A stretch of 64,000 bases of DNA from Clostridia bacterium (GTDB taxonomy: Bacteria; Bacillota; Clostridia; Oscillospirales; Acutalibacteraceae): positions 1-64,000 of the forward strand of contig JAGAJB010000017.1 in the NCBI GenBank assembly GCA_017626295.1, read 5' to 3'. The position numbers and the translations under genes were made by a program. How positions within the stretch are numbered: position 1 is the stretch's first letter; the number at the start of each line of letters is the position of its first letter. Below, piece by piece: positions 7,594-17,537 of the stretch. The notes beneath the pieces are model-generated. The model had not been told where the DNA came from. It saw nothing but the letters and a program-made list of their open reading frames with translations, and searched no databases.

Positions 7594-10500
7594 TTATCTG
7601 CGACCTACATACCAATCATCATATGCAGATTCAGATATCTCAATTGAGTTGGTGTTTGCTTTTCTTGTAATCATACCTGCAGGTGTCCAGCAATCGCTCT
7701 GAACTATACCGATGGTGTATTTGCCATCGGGATACCATAATGGTGTAAAGTGAACATTACCATATGAGCCATTGGTTCTGAATACCCATTTCAAGCCATC
7801 TTTACCGAGTGTTCTATATTCATTTTCAGTTGTTGAATACTTATATTCGGGTAAGAGAGCCTTGCAATACTGTGCAGTTGTATATGCAGTATCATCGGGA
7901 CGAGTATAGCCTGTAACAGCACTCATATTATTGTTGAGAGCCATTGTAAGACCATAACCTGATTTCATTGTCCATACACTACCATTTTTCTCTGCTGTTG
8001 AATCAGCAGTAGGATTCAAGTTAGCTCTGTTGTTTGAAATACCAATAGCATAGTCAACCTTCGTATATGTGCCGTTCTCATATTTCCATTCCCACCATGA
8101 TGCTGCACCTGTTTTTTTTTCTAACTTTGAAGGGATAGAGAAGCCACGAGGAGCTTTCTTTTCAAAGTCAGTATCGGGTGTAGCAGATATGTTGTAAGGT
8201 GTGGTTGCATATGATGTTATCTTCTTGTTATATGACAAACCATCTTCAACCACTTCGGCATGAATTGAGATATTCGCACCATTAAGACCTTCGGGAACTG
8301 TCCACTTGAAGTATATTAAGTTTTTGTTTTCAGCAGGTACTATTGCCTCATATATACTGATAGAATCAACAAGAGTCTGACCATTATATATATTAAATTC
8401 AAGAGTGATATTGCTATTGGGTGTATAGTTGATATCACATCTGTTGTTGAGCCAATAACTTGTGATTATATCTGTACCTTCCCTGTATGGTGCATTGGGA
8501 GCAATAGGAATTAATGATAACGGATGATTAACCCTACATACTAAAGTCTTTTCATTGTTGCTACCATTGGATTCATATTTTGTGTTTCCTATGCCCATAC
8601 CTTCGAGATATACACCACCCCAGATATTAAAGCTACGGGTATTTGCAACTTTGAAGGTATATGCATTTACTCTTGCCTGTGATTTTGCAGGTATAGCGAA
8701 TACACCGGGTATTTGTGATTTGTCATCCTTAAAGCCTTCAACAAAAATCTTTGTATCCGTGTTGTTTTTGTACACATACTGTACTGTAACTTCCTGTGAT
8801 ACTTCGAGATTGTTCGGGTCGAGAACTGCATTTGTATCTGCATCTATAAGGATGATTTCTGCCAATGCAACGTCAGCCTTTATAACAGGGATATCAATGT
8901 TATTTGTTTCTGCTGTGTGTACTGTATCCTTTGCCCATGCAGACTCTAATTTAACACGCAACTTTGTTGTAAGAGGGATAGTATATTTATCAAGTCTGCT
9001 ATTGGCTGTTACAGGGTTATTCTTGTTCATATGCACACTCTGTGATACATCGGGTTCTCCAACGGGTACTTTAGTCCAAGAAGAACCGTTCAAATAATTC
9101 ATTGTACCTTTTAAGTTTTCAAGTGCAGTCCATGTGTTATCCATTTTATAATGGTAAGAGAATTTCACACGCTGACCTGCATAGATTTTACCACTTGTTG
9201 TATCACCTGCAGTTGCCACAACTGAACCATCATATCCATAAGCAGTTACACGATGTCTGTGGACAGTAGGTTCAACAGGAACATAGAATCTACGGATTGC
9301 ACCTGCTTTTCTTACTGTACCATTTGCATCTACCCAGTCCATTTTCGCTTCAATTACAAAGCTATCTTTACTTGCATTAATTGTTTTATTTGCACCTGTA
9401 AACTGGACAGGGAAAAGAGATGTACTTGCATCACTGTTACTCAATGTAACAATTCGTGTCTGCCAAGCCGAATCACCTGTTCTTACATACTGTCTTACAC
9501 GGATATCTTCTGCTTCATAAGGGAACTGAACATTGAACCATACTGTGTCATTCATTGACGGATAACCCTTTTTATATGTGTAATCATTAAAGGTTTCACC
9601 ATCTGAAAAACCGTAGTTAAAGTCGGAATTGCCCTTTTTACCTTCGTATACATGAACCATTCTTACATTAAGTGCAGGATTGTATTCCCACTGTGCATAG
9701 AGATAAACTGTTGCACCATCTTCTGTTGTAAGGTTTCTTACTGACTGCTTATCAGTATATGATGTACCTGAGCCATCAGCTCTTGTGTTCCATCCGAGGA
9801 AGTTATAGCTTGTTCGGGTGAAAGCATTAGGCAAAAGATTCTTGGACTGGTTATATACCATTTCCATAGCTGCCATTGCACCTCTTGTATGACCATTACC
9901 GTTAAATCTGATTGTATATGTTATCGGACGCCATTGTGCATAGAGATTAATTACAGCACCTTCTGTTGAAGACAGATTAATAACTGACTGACGATTGGTA
10001 TATCTTGTTCCCGAACCATCGGGTTCTGTGTTCCAACCAGTGAATACATAACCGGTTTTTCTAAAGCCATTTTCTATTAGGTTAGCTGCAACATCATATG
10101 TCATTGCCATTTCAGAAGTTGAACCACCTGTGTGACCGTTTCCGTTAAATACAATTTTGTAAGTTATAGGATTCCACTGTGCATAAAGAGTAACTGTTCC
10201 ACCGTTGACAGATGTAAGGTTTCTTACAGTCTGTCTGTTTGTATAGGTTGTACCTGATCCGTTGGCATTTGTATTCCAGTTCTTAAATGTGTAACCTGTT
10301 CTTGTATAGCCGTTTGCAGTAAGAGCCTTACTCTCATCGAACTTCATTGTCATACCTGATGTGCTACCACCTGTATGTCCGTTACCATCAAATCCTATGG
10401 AATATGCATTGGTTTCCCACTGTGCATAAAGAGTAATAGTCGAACCGTGAGTAGATGAGAGATTCAATACTGATTGCTGATTTGTATAGGTAGTACCTGT

Positions 10501-12051
10501 TCCGTCAGCTTTTGTATTCCATCCTAAAAAGTGATAGCCCGTTTTTGTGAATCCATTTGCAGTAAGATTACTTGCAACATCGTAAGTACATATCATAGCA
10601 GTAGTAGAACCACCTGTATGACCGTTACCGTTAAATGCAATAGTATACCTTATAGGATTCCATTGAGCATACATTCTTCTTGAACAGTCTCCGTTTGCAA
10701 TGTCGGGATTGATATCTGTCGGTTTTATATCACCATTGTTTTGGTTAATAATCTGACCAACACCATCGGCAGTTGTACACCACCAACCATTAAAGATATA
10801 TCCTGTTCTTGCAATTCCGAATGTACCGACATTTACCAAGCCATCGGACTTTTTACTGTTATATGTCCATGTCTGATAATACTGCTCATTATCAGCTTTC
10901 TTATACACATGACCTTCAGAATTGAGTTTGTATGTGTCGGATGATGCAATTCTACCACCGTTGGCATCGTAATAAACTTTCAATGTATTCGGTGTCCACT
11001 GGGCATAAAGATTAACAGTTGCACCATTGGTTGAAGTCAAGTTGTTTACTGACTGTCTGTTGGAATATGAGGTTCCTGAACCATCTGATTGTCTATTCCA
11101 GTTTTTAAATTTATTACCTGTTTTCGTGAAAGCATTAGCAGTAAGGTTTTTCGCAGTACCGTAGACCATCGAAAGGTCACTCATTGAACCATTTGTCGAA
11201 CCATTACCATTAAACTTGATTTTGTAAGTTTTGTTGGTTGTTTCGGTATATGCAATACCTGCACCATAACCATTATCAATTATGGTATCAAAAGTTGCTC
11301 TTGATGATAGTGAAGTAGCTGCAGTCCATAAACCCTGACCATTGGGGGTGTATAAGGCATTTGGATAATTTAAGTTGGTGAATTTGGAGATGTATCCCCA
11401 TGTATTTGAAGTTGCGGAAGAACCACCCGTACTTGAACCGCCAAGCAAATATCTACCATACACCGCATATTCTGTTACGGTAACCGAATGGTAAGTTGAT
11501 TTTAAGCAAAGATCGTAAATAGGCTCCACAATAACTTTATCACCATAGTCAAGATTACTCACGCTACCGACACCTAAACGTGAAAGTATCTGATTGATAT
11601 TTCCTGTATAGGTCTGCCATGTACCCATTCCTGATGGAGCAGGTAGAGCAGTTGTAAATGGTATGTACTCCTCTTTGTAACAGTTAGTTGTATTAGCTGA
11701 TGTTGAAAAAGTGTTTCCCTTGCGAGAAATCAACTGTTTCTTATTATATTTGGTCGAGAATTTATATCCGTCTGAATAACCGAGCTTACCATATCCTGTG
11801 TTTCTGTAAACGTCGATTACCTTTGTGACCTTCATAGAGCCACTTGAGTTAACACAACTAAAACGATAACCGATACAGTTGTCACCACTTGTTCTTATGG
11901 CATAACCAGGATCGCTCGCACTACCTGCGGCATTATTACCTGTGACAGAACTACCATCCCAAGAGAGAGCAAATGCCGATGTGGGTAGTACACTTATAAC
12001 TGTGATTATGGCAAGTATTATTGAAATTACTCGTTTTATATTAATCAACAC
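7594..12051 (-). CDS. large secreted surface protein with InlB-type repeats
   Basis: 1,485 residues with a signal peptide (ends near TSAFALSW). Six Listeria-Bacteroides (InlB B-) repeats of about 75 residues lie roughly between residues 270 and 800. Each begins near F.GNGHTGGST and ends in LYAQW; the second is divergent and longer. The C-terminal half looks like tandem beta-sandwich domains and has no LPXTG or membrane anchor. The start is a GTG at 12051 with only a weak ribosome site (TTG at 12048 is possible). Lying in the transfer operon, it may mediate mating-pair contact or adhesion, which is inference. Confidence 0.88.
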   Translation of the reverse strand: MLINIKRVISIILAIITVISVLPTSAFALSWDGSSVTGNNAAGSASDPGYAIRTSGDNCIGYRFSCVNSSGSMKVTKVIDVYRNTGYGKLGYSDGYKFSTKYNKKQLISRKGNTFSTSANTTNCYKEEYIPFTTALPAPSGMGTWQTYTGNINQILSRLGVGSVSNLDYGDKVIVEPIYDLCLKSTYHSVTVTEYAVYGRYLLGGSSTGGSSATSNTWGYISKFTNLNYPNALYTPNGQGLWTAATSLSSRATFDTIIDNGYGAGIAYTETTNKTYKIKFNGNGSTNGSMSDLSMVYGTAKNLTANAFTKTGNKFKNWNRQSDGSGTSYSNRQSVNNLTSTNGATVNLYAQWTPNTLKVYYDANGGRIASSDTYKLNSEGHVYKKADNEQYYQTWTYNSKKSDGLVNVGTFGIARTGYIFNGWWCTTADGVGQIINQNNGDIKPTDINPDIANGDCSRRMYAQWNPIRYTIAFNGNGHTGGSTTAMICTYDVASNLTANGFTKTGYHFLGWNTKADGTGTTYTNQQSVLNLSSTHGSTITLYAQWETNAYSIGFDGNGHTGGSTSGMTMKFDESKALTANGYTRTGYTFKNWNTNANGSGTTYTNRQTVRNLTSVNGGTVTLYAQWNPITYKIVFNGNGHTGGSTSEMAMTYDVAANLIENGFRKTGYVFTGWNTEPDGSGTRYTNRQSVINLSSTEGAVINLYAQWRPITYTIRFNGNGHTRGAMAAMEMVYNQSKNLLPNAFTRTSYNFLGWNTRADGSGTSYTDKQSVRNLTTEDGATVYLYAQWEYNPALNVRMVHVYEGKKGNSDFNYGFSDGETFNDYTYKKGYPSMNDTVWFNVQFPYEAEDIRVRQYVRTGDSAWQTRIVTLSNSDASTSLFPVQFTGANKTINASKDSFVIEAKMDWVDANGTVRKAGAIRRFYVPVEPTVHRHRVTAYGYDGSVVATAGDTTSGKIYAGQRVKFSYHYKMDNTWTALENLKGTMNYLNGSSWTKVPVGEPDVSQSVHMNKNNPVTANSRLDKYTIPLTTKLRVKLESAWAKDTVHTAETNNIDIPVIKADVALAEIILIDADTNAVLDPNNLEVSQEVTVQYVYKNNTDTKIFVEGFKDDKSQIPGVFAIPAKSQARVNAYTFKVANTRSFNIWGGVYLEGMGIGNTKYESNGSNNEKTLVCRVNHPLSLIPIAPNAPYREGTDIITSYWLNNRCDINYTPNSNITLEFNIYNGQTLVDSISIYEAIVPAENKNLIYFKWTVPEGLNGANISIHAEVVEDGLSYNKKITSYATTPYNISATPDTDFEKKAPRGFSIPSKLEKKTGAASWWEWKYENGTYTKVDYAIGISNNRANLNPTADSTAEKNGSVWTMKSGYGLTMALNNNMSAVTGYTRPDDTAYTTAQYCKALLPEYKYSTTENEYRTLGKDGLKWVFRTNGSYGNVHFTPLWYPDGKYTIGIVQSDCWTPAGMITRKANTNSIEISESAYDDWYVGRR

Positions 12052-12062
12052 CTTTCTGTCAA

Positions 12063-12089
12063 TAAAAAAGACCTGCCGAAGCAGGTCTT
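12063..12089 (-). terminator. terminator between the Cys-rich and surface-protein genes
   Basis: Nine-bp stem (12068-12076 with 12081-12089), loop CGAA, followed on the minus strand by TTTTTTATT. It would end or attenuate transcription before the surface-protein gene. Confidence 0.75.
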
Positions 12090-12105
12090 TATGTTTGTTT
12101 ATTTT

Positions 12106-12780
12106 TTAATGTGAGTGGCAAGTCCTTGCTTTTACTGGTTCGTTGCAGTCGGGACATTTTGTATCTACTGTGAAGTGTACGCAAGTTCCGTTATCACCTT
12201 TTCCTACAGGCTTTCCACAATCTTGACAGTACTTCAAGGGGTCTTTTTTTACATTGTACTGTGGACATTTTGTTTCATCGTAACATGCATTTCCCCATTC
12301 GTCTGTGGTATAGAAGCTCTTACATGAGTGTGAGCCACAGTGGGGACAGCCTTTGTTTTCGAGACTTACGATAAAGTTATGGGTTTCTTTGCTTTCGCAA
12401 TGGTGACCACTCTTGCCACATGAGTAGATGTTTGTATCAGCATCACCATTGATTAAAATACCTTGTGCATTATCGTTTCTGTTTTCATTTTCTACTACGG
12501 GTTTGTCCACCTTAACCGCATTTTCGTTTGTGTTTGGCTTTTCGGTTACTGTGTCGACATCTTCGATTTTCAGCATATCGTCATCTTCCACCAAGGTTTC
12601 AGGCTCTGTTGTGTCATCCTCTATGTCGGTAGGGATGTCGATTACTGCTTCTTCAGTTGTGATTTCTGTTGTAGGTTCTGTATTGTTCTCGTCTTTGCCG
12701 AGACCGATTACAGCTACGATTATCACAGCTACCACTACGATGCCTACGATTGTACCGATAAGTACCTTTTTGTTTTTCAT
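12106..12780 (-). CDS. membrane-anchored Cys/His-rich protein
   Basis: 224 residues: an N-terminal transmembrane helix (about 6-27), an acidic Thr/Glu-rich linker to about residue 115, then a compact domain with several CxxC or HxC pairs (CPHCGSHSC, YCQDCGKP, KCPDCNEP, RTCHSH). The pattern suggests two or three zinc ribbons displayed outside the membrane. I know no family with a defined function. AGGAGG lies seven bases before the start. It sits between the TadE-like genes and the InlB-repeat protein. Confidence 0.72.
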   Translation of the reverse strand: MKNKKVLIGTIVGIVVVAVIIVAVIGLGKDENNTEPTTEITTEEAVIDIPTDIEDDTTEPETLVEDDDMLKIEDVDTVTEKPNTNENAVKVDKPVVENENRNDNAQGILINGDADTNIYSCGKSGHHCESKETHNFIVSLENKGCPHCGSHSCKSFYTTDEWGNACYDETKCPQYNVKKDPLKYCQDCGKPVGKGDNGTCVHFTVDTKCPDCNEPVKARTCHSH

Positions 12781-12796
12781 ATTATCAGCCTCCTAA

Positions 12797-13267
12797 TTAA
12801 AATTTCGGATTGAATTTTGAAGTTACTGTTATTGGTACAGTCACTTCAGTTACTTGTTGACCTGCGAAGTACAGAGGAACTGTTATCGTGTATTCAGCAA
12901 TTATTTTAAGTCTGTTTTCCTCTATGAGTCGAACTGTGGGTATTGTCTGCCGATACAGTTCTTCGCCATCGTCACCCACACAATACAACATATTTTCATT
13001 AAAGTCCAGCGAATTATATTCAGAATATTTAGAAATATATTGTTCAACATCAACAACCTCTGTAAAATCTGTTCCGGTTTTTATTGAGTCATATATTTCG
13101 ATTGAGTTTTCCATTACGAAACTATCCAGTACAATTCGGGCATTTCTTTCTGATATGCGTATCACATTTACTGTTGCAACGAATTCAATGAAAATTGAAA
13201 GTATCATACATAGGATTAAAATCATAACACATGTTCCGATGTATCCATCGCCACGTTTGTTTTTCAT
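12797..13267 (-). CDS. TadE/DUF4320-like pseudopilin
   Basis: 156 residues beginning MKNKRGDGYIG, a short basic leader with a Gly-Asp-Gly-Tyr-Ile junction like a prepilin cleavage site, then a hydrophobic helix and an extracellular beta-rich region. This is the layout of TadE/TadF pseudopilins, and I associate it with DUF4320. The start at 13267 has GGTGG upstream; the open frame extends further but overlaps the neighbour. It is paired with a related gene 8 bp upstream. Confidence 0.72.
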   Translation of the reverse strand: MKNKRGDGYIGTCVMILILCMILSIFIEFVATVNVIRISERNARIVLDSFVMENSIEIYDSIKTGTDFTEVVDVEQYISKYSEYNSLDFNENMLYCVGDDGEELYRQTIPTVRLIEENRLKIIAEYTITVPLYFAGQQVTEVTVPITVTSKFNPKF

Positions 13268-13275
13268 TATTCCAC

Positions 13276-13680
13276 CTACTTCCAATACTTTTCGGAAAGA
13301 CCTGACCTTGTAACAGTTACGGTAACCGGGATTTTGAAAACTCCCAAACCCTGTACATAGGTATCCTTTGAGATGGTTATCCACATTTTGTCACCGAGCT
13401 GCACTCGTTCAAGTGATGTGTTGAACCACTCATCAGCGCCGTATTCGATATCATAGTCATAATACTCACCAAGTAAATCCGAATCACGTTCCCAAAATTC
13501 GTCACCGAATTCGCCTGTGTAGGTTGCAGATTTTATAAGCTCCTCGGCTATCTGATCCATTTCCACCTTTAAGGTGATGAAGCTGAACAGATTGAGCGAA
13601 AGCACCAATACCATTACAAAAACAACTACACCGACACAGATGTCGATGTAGCCTTCGCCACGTTTATTTAACTTAAACAC
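13276..13680 (-). CDS. TadE/DUF4320-like pseudopilin
   Basis: 134 residues with the same leader design (KRGEGYIDI) as the next gene, one hydrophobic helix (about 15-37) and an extracytoplasmic domain. It follows the TadC-like gene by 12 bp. The conserved G-D/E-G-Y-I junction makes it a likely substrate of the prepilin peptidase at 18294-18923. Confidence 0.72.
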   Translation of the reverse strand: MFKLNKRGEGYIDICVGVVVFVMVLVLSLNLFSFITLKVEMDQIAEELIKSATYTGEFGDEFWERDSDLLGEYYDYDIEYGADEWFNTSLERVQLGDKMWITISKDTYVQGLGVFKIPVTVTVTRSGLSEKYWK

Positions 13681-13692
13681 ACCGACACCCCC

Positions 13693-14562
13693 TTATGTGA
13701 AGAGTACGCCCACAGAAGACATAATCTGCGAGAAGATTACCACAACATAAATCAGCATGAAGCATAAGAGAAGGCACATTGATAATCTCTTTACCTTTCT
13801 CGGTACTTTCTGTGCTTCAAGTCTTAACTGTTGTCTTTGAATGTCATTGAACTTGATTGATAAGGATGCCCAATACATTTCTGTATCGTCACCACGAAGT
13901 ATGCCTATAAGACCTCGGCACACGTCACTCATCATTGATGAGCCTACACGGGATTCAAGCCTTGTAATCGCCGCTTCATAGTTACCTGACCTCATATCAG
14001 CTACGGTTATTTCTAATTCGTGCTTTATTTCGGGTCCGGCACTTTCCATGTAGCTATCAAGCATATATAACACATCTCGGTTATGCTTCAAGGTTTTCTC
14101 AATTGTAAAGACAAGTCTTGGAAGCTCGTATTCAATTTTTCTTCTTTTTGCCTTTATTCTTTTTGAAACTGAACGCACCTCGTTGTTATATAACGCTATG
14201 GCTAACACAAGGATTATGGGACTTAATAATGGGAGTATAAATAACACGGGTATTGCAAATGAAGCTATGATGAGAGACTTTACAATCGCATTTGCTTTGA
14301 ACATTTCGGGAGATATATTCATCTGTGCCGTGTTCAAGTCATTCTGGAGCTGAGCCTTTTTAAACTCATTGAGTCGCATGTGCTTTGCAAAGAAACCTGC
14401 AACACCTTTCAGCCACACATCAAGACCCGATGTTTTTTCTTTCTGTTGTTTCGATATAGATTCAACAGCCTTTGATGTTTTGTAATAAGGGATTGCATAC
14501 ACATCAACAAGGATATAAAAAAGACCTAATCCACAAAGGATTCCGACAATTGCTTGTATCAT
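13693..14562 (-). CDS. tadC: TadC-like pilus platform protein
   Basis: 289 residues with an N-terminal helix, paired hydrophobic segments in the middle and two at the C-terminus around a cytoplasmic type II secretion F-like helical domain (residues about 140-260, with ELPRLVFTIEKTLKHNRD). It pairs with the TadB-like protein 13 bp upstream to form the inner-membrane platform on which the TadA motor acts. Confidence 0.8.
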   Translation of the reverse strand: MIQAIVGILCGLGLFYILVDVYAIPYYKTSKAVESISKQQKEKTSGLDVWLKGVAGFFAKHMRLNEFKKAQLQNDLNTAQMNISPEMFKANAIVKSLIIASFAIPVLFILPLLSPIILVLAIALYNNEVRSVSKRIKAKRRKIEYELPRLVFTIEKTLKHNRDVLYMLDSYMESAGPEIKHELEITVADMRSGNYEAAITRLESRVGSSMMSDVCRGLIGILRGDDTEMYWASLSIKFNDIQRQQLRLEAQKVPRKVKRLSMCLLLCFMLIYVVVIFSQIMSSVGVLFT

Positions 14563-14575
14563 ATATTCAACCTCC

Positions 14576-15502
14576 TCATCGCTTGTATTCTATTGGCTTT
14601 GTAAATTTCATCATAAACAAAGCTGTAATTAAAATTACCACGCCACATATACCTAACACGGCTTTTCCTGATGTTTCATACATCAGAGTGTTAAACCAAT
14701 CTTTGTTAAGCATATATAACAGAGGTATATTGCCGACAACCAATAACACCATTACCCAATACTCATTCTTCGCAGCAGAAAGCATTGTTTTAAGTTCGCT
14801 GTTTACTATACGAACATCGGTAAGCTTTGCAACAATCGGGAGCAAAGTGTCTTTTAATGTTCGGTCATCCTGACATTGAATTAAGGTGTCACACCACTCA
14901 CGGAAAATCTCATCGTCAATCTTATCTTTCAAGTTATATAAAGCATGTTTTATATTCGATGAAACGAGAGTTGCTTCTGTTTCAAAGGCTTTGAAAACGT
15001 CTTTTATCGGAGGCTTTATATACTGGATATTCTCTCTTACTGACGACACAATATCATCATTACGGATATATGATGTAGTGATAATTGAAAGAGTTGTTTC
15101 CAATTCTTCCTTTGTTGTTTTCTCATATATCGCAATGGTGTTTACAGTGTACACAAAAGGCACTAATGCAAGTGATATTGAGAGAGCCGGGAGTAGGAAA
15201 AGATTATCAATAAGGACAGAAACGAATGCACCAACAGCAAATAGGATAACGGAAGAAAAGCAAACGATTACGAAGCTTTTAGATTTACCTGTTACTGCTA
15301 ATGCCGTTTTCATTTCCATGAGCTTAGTATAGACACCATGTCTTTTTTTGTTTCCTCTTATAGCCCTCGCTTTCTCACGAAGGGTATCGTGAGGAGTAAT
15401 GATGTGAATTAAATCATTCGTTACTCTTTCGGGTGTAAGGTCAAGAAAACATGCAATTGCCACTATAACGCACACGCAGGATATGATTGAAAAAATCATC
15501 AT
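14576..15502 (-). CDS. tadB: TadB-like pilus platform protein
   Basis: 308 residues with an N-terminal membrane helix, a central hydrophobic pair, a cytoplasmic GspF-like helical domain (LETTLSIITTSYIRNDD onwards) and two C-terminal helices. It overlaps the motor ATPase gene by 4 bp, as in Tad loci, and is followed by TadC. Confidence 0.8.
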   Translation of the reverse strand: MMIFSIISCVCVIVAIACFLDLTPERVTNDLIHIITPHDTLREKARAIRGNKKRHGVYTKLMEMKTALAVTGKSKSFVIVCFSSVILFAVGAFVSVLIDNLFLLPALSISLALVPFVYTVNTIAIYEKTTKEELETTLSIITTSYIRNDDIVSSVRENIQYIKPPIKDVFKAFETEATLVSSNIKHALYNLKDKIDDEIFREWCDTLIQCQDDRTLKDTLLPIVAKLTDVRIVNSELKTMLSAAKNEYWVMVLLVVGNIPLLYMLNKDWFNTLMYETSGKAVLGICGVVILITALFMMKFTKPIEYKR

Positions 15503-16815
15503 ACATAATCAGCTCCCTTCTGCAAGAACTTATCCAACTCACTTTGTGGCATACCGAACTGCATCAACTTGTGTTTAAGATTATCACTCATTATTTCGGG
15601 TTGTTCAAAATGACCTTCGATTATGTAGTTATCACCTTGCATAGTATTGCTTGTGATTTTGTATCTGAATAATGTGCGATACTCTCTTTCTCCTGAAGGA
15701 GTGATAACACATTCAGATATATCCATAATCTTTCGGGAATTGTCTTCCAACTTATGAGTGTAAACAACAATAGGGAAAGCCTGACCAGCCTGCATCAGTG
15801 ATGTCTTAAAGTTTATAGGAAAACGCTTTTGACAAAGTAGTGCCAAACGCATATGAGCAGCATCGGCAGCAGAGGCATGAATGGTTGATACAACCGTATG
15901 ACCTGTAAGGGATGCTTCAACAGCAGAATAAGCTTCAGTATCTCGCATTTCTCCGACAACTACAATATCAGGGTTAAATCGCAAGGATGCTACAACCAAA
16001 TCTTCCTGTGTGATATCGTAAGCTTCGTTATCAGAAGGTCTTGACAATGTATGCACTACATTGTTGGTTATAACACCATCATCGTTTTTGCGAACAAGGG
16101 ATAATTCACGAGAACCTGATTCAATAGTGAATATTCTTTTTTTATCAGGCATTTCATTCAACAACGAGTTAAGGTTCGTTGTTTTACCTGAACTGGTTTC
16201 ACCCGCATAAACGCAGGACACACCGTAACGCACACATGCATCCAAAAAATCCATCATTTTCTGTGTTGCTGTGTTGTTTTTGACAATTTGAGCTTTTGTA
16301 ACTCTTGAAGGATGCAAAAGTCTAATTGATGCGCTGATACCTCTGTCATCATCAACAATAGGTTCTTTAAGAGCTGTGATTCGTGTGTTACCGGGCAAAT
16401 GACCTTGAGCCATAGGAGTTGCATTATCAATAATCATACCCGAATGGTGAAGAAGTCTTTTGATAATATCAACAGCGTGTTGGGGTGAATAAAAGTGTTC
16501 CGTAGCCTTTTCGATATGACCATCGGTGTATGTTATGGCAATATCGTCCCAACCGTTGATGTTAATTTCTTCAATATCCTCACGTCCTAAATATTTTGTT
16601 AAGATGGAGTATTCAGCCATTTCACAATAAAGCTTGTCTGACAGTTGTTTGAAGCTCATACCTTCGACCATATAATCGTGGTCATACAAGTATTTATCAA
16701 TGTATGTTTTCAACTGACCGTATTTATCCTTATCGGATAATGAGGCTGCATAGTTTTCCGAGATGTATTTCTGTACATTATTAAGAAGTGGAAAAAAACC
16801 AATTATTTGGCTCAT
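15499..16815 (-). CDS. tadA: TadA/CpaF-type secretion ATPase
   Basis: A 438-residue hexameric motor of the VirB11/CpaF family. Walker A GETSSGKT is at 205-212, an Asp box follows (FTIESGSREL), then Walker B-like VVVGEMRDTEAY and the His-box GHTVVSTIHA. It has the all-alpha N-terminal domain typical of CpaF proteins. It overlaps the TadZ-like gene by 1 bp and the TadB gene by 4 bp. Confidence 0.92.
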   Translation of the reverse strand: MSQIIGFFPLLNNVQKYISENYAASLSDKDKYGQLKTYIDKYLYDHDYMVEGMSFKQLSDKLYCEMAEYSILTKYLGREDIEEININGWDDIAITYTDGHIEKATEHFYSPQHAVDIIKRLLHHSGMIIDNATPMAQGHLPGNTRITALKEPIVDDDRGISASIRLLHPSRVTKAQIVKNNTATQKMMDFLDACVRYGVSCVYAGETSSGKTTNLNSLLNEMPDKKRIFTIESGSRELSLVRKNDDGVITNNVVHTLSRPSDNEAYDITQEDLVVASLRFNPDIVVVGEMRDTEAYSAVEASLTGHTVVSTIHASAADAAHMRLALLCQKRFPINFKTSLMQAGQAFPIVVYTHKLEDNSRKIMDISECVITPSGEREYRTLFRYKITSNTMQGDNYIIEGHFEQPEIMSDNLKHKLMQFGMPQSELDKFLQKGADYV

Positions 16816-17537
16816 CAGCTCACCACCTTTGCTAACCTCAAAATGCTATCGCAGAATACTTTATCGGTGATATGTTCCGATAAAGTTCCCGTAATAGACT
16901 GCTGTTTAAGGGAGTGACTGTAAGGGATTTTGATTTCAACATCCTTGAAGTGTTCTTTAACTTCACCTACGGGGAGATAGATATCATTGTCTTTTATGTT
17001 GATTACCTTTACCACTTTATCTGCAAATGCAATAAACTGGTCACCGTTAGCTGCATAGTATGACATGCATTTAAGTGTCGTAGTTACAACCTGAACAATA
17101 ACATCAGCTTCTGCTTTAGCAAGAGAAGAGATGAGGTCACTTCTGTCGCTTACACAGTCAATAACTATGTAGTCAGCAAGTTCTCTCATATTCATAAACA
17201 ACTGACTGATTTTGTCTTCTGTAGGTCTTGCATATGTGTACTTGTTTTCGTTTGCCTTGTAACCTAAATAACCGAAGTTAGGCATATTCTTTGTTGTTAC
17301 AATGCTACGAAGGACATCTTCACGATACACATCCGTTTTATCAAGAACCTTACCGATTGAATACAAATCACTTTCCTTACAATGAGGGAAGATGTAACCC
17401 ATACAAGGCACCATCAAATCGGGCGAAAAGTAAAGGACTCTTTTCTTTCCTTTGTTATATAAGGACTGTGCAACCTTAATGGCAATAGAACTTTTACCAC
17501 TATCAGGTGAGCCACAAACTGCAATAAACTTACTCAT
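16815..17537 (-). CDS. TadZ/CpaE-like MinD-family ATPase
   Basis: 240 residues starting MSKFIAVCGSPDSGKSS at 17537. The P-loop (residues 9-16) is of the SIMIBI/MinD kind but lacks the deviant first lysine. A later VIDCVSDRSD fits the switch region. In Tad loci such proteins place the pilus machine. The start at 17537 overlaps the end of cpaB by 8 bp; a longer open frame to 17747 runs through cpaB and is rejected. Confidence 0.75.
   Translation of the reverse strand: MSKFIAVCGSPDSGKSSIAIKVAQSLYNKGKKRVLYFSPDLMVPCMGYIFPHCKESDLYSIGKVLDKTDVYREDVLRSIVTTKNMPNFGYLGYKANENKYTYARPTEDKISQLFMNMRELADYIVIDCVSDRSDLISSLAKAEADVIVQVVTTTLKCMSYYAANGDQFIAFADKVVKVINIKDNDIYLPVGEVKEHFKDVEIKIPYSHSLKQQSITGTLSEHITDKVFCDSILRLAKVVS

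Noticed and set aside
8555-9097. 180-codon plus-strand open frame opposite the surface-protein gene
   Set aside because: It is antisense to a clear protein, has no ribosome site or domain, and is typical of shadow frames opposite Ser/Thr-rich coding sequence.
9700-11200. Regular repeats suggesting a CRISPR or tandem DNA array
   Set aside because: The periodicity is about 230 bp and follows the protein repeats (GNGHTGGST to LYAQW) of the InlB-type surface protein. There are no identical short repeats with spacers.
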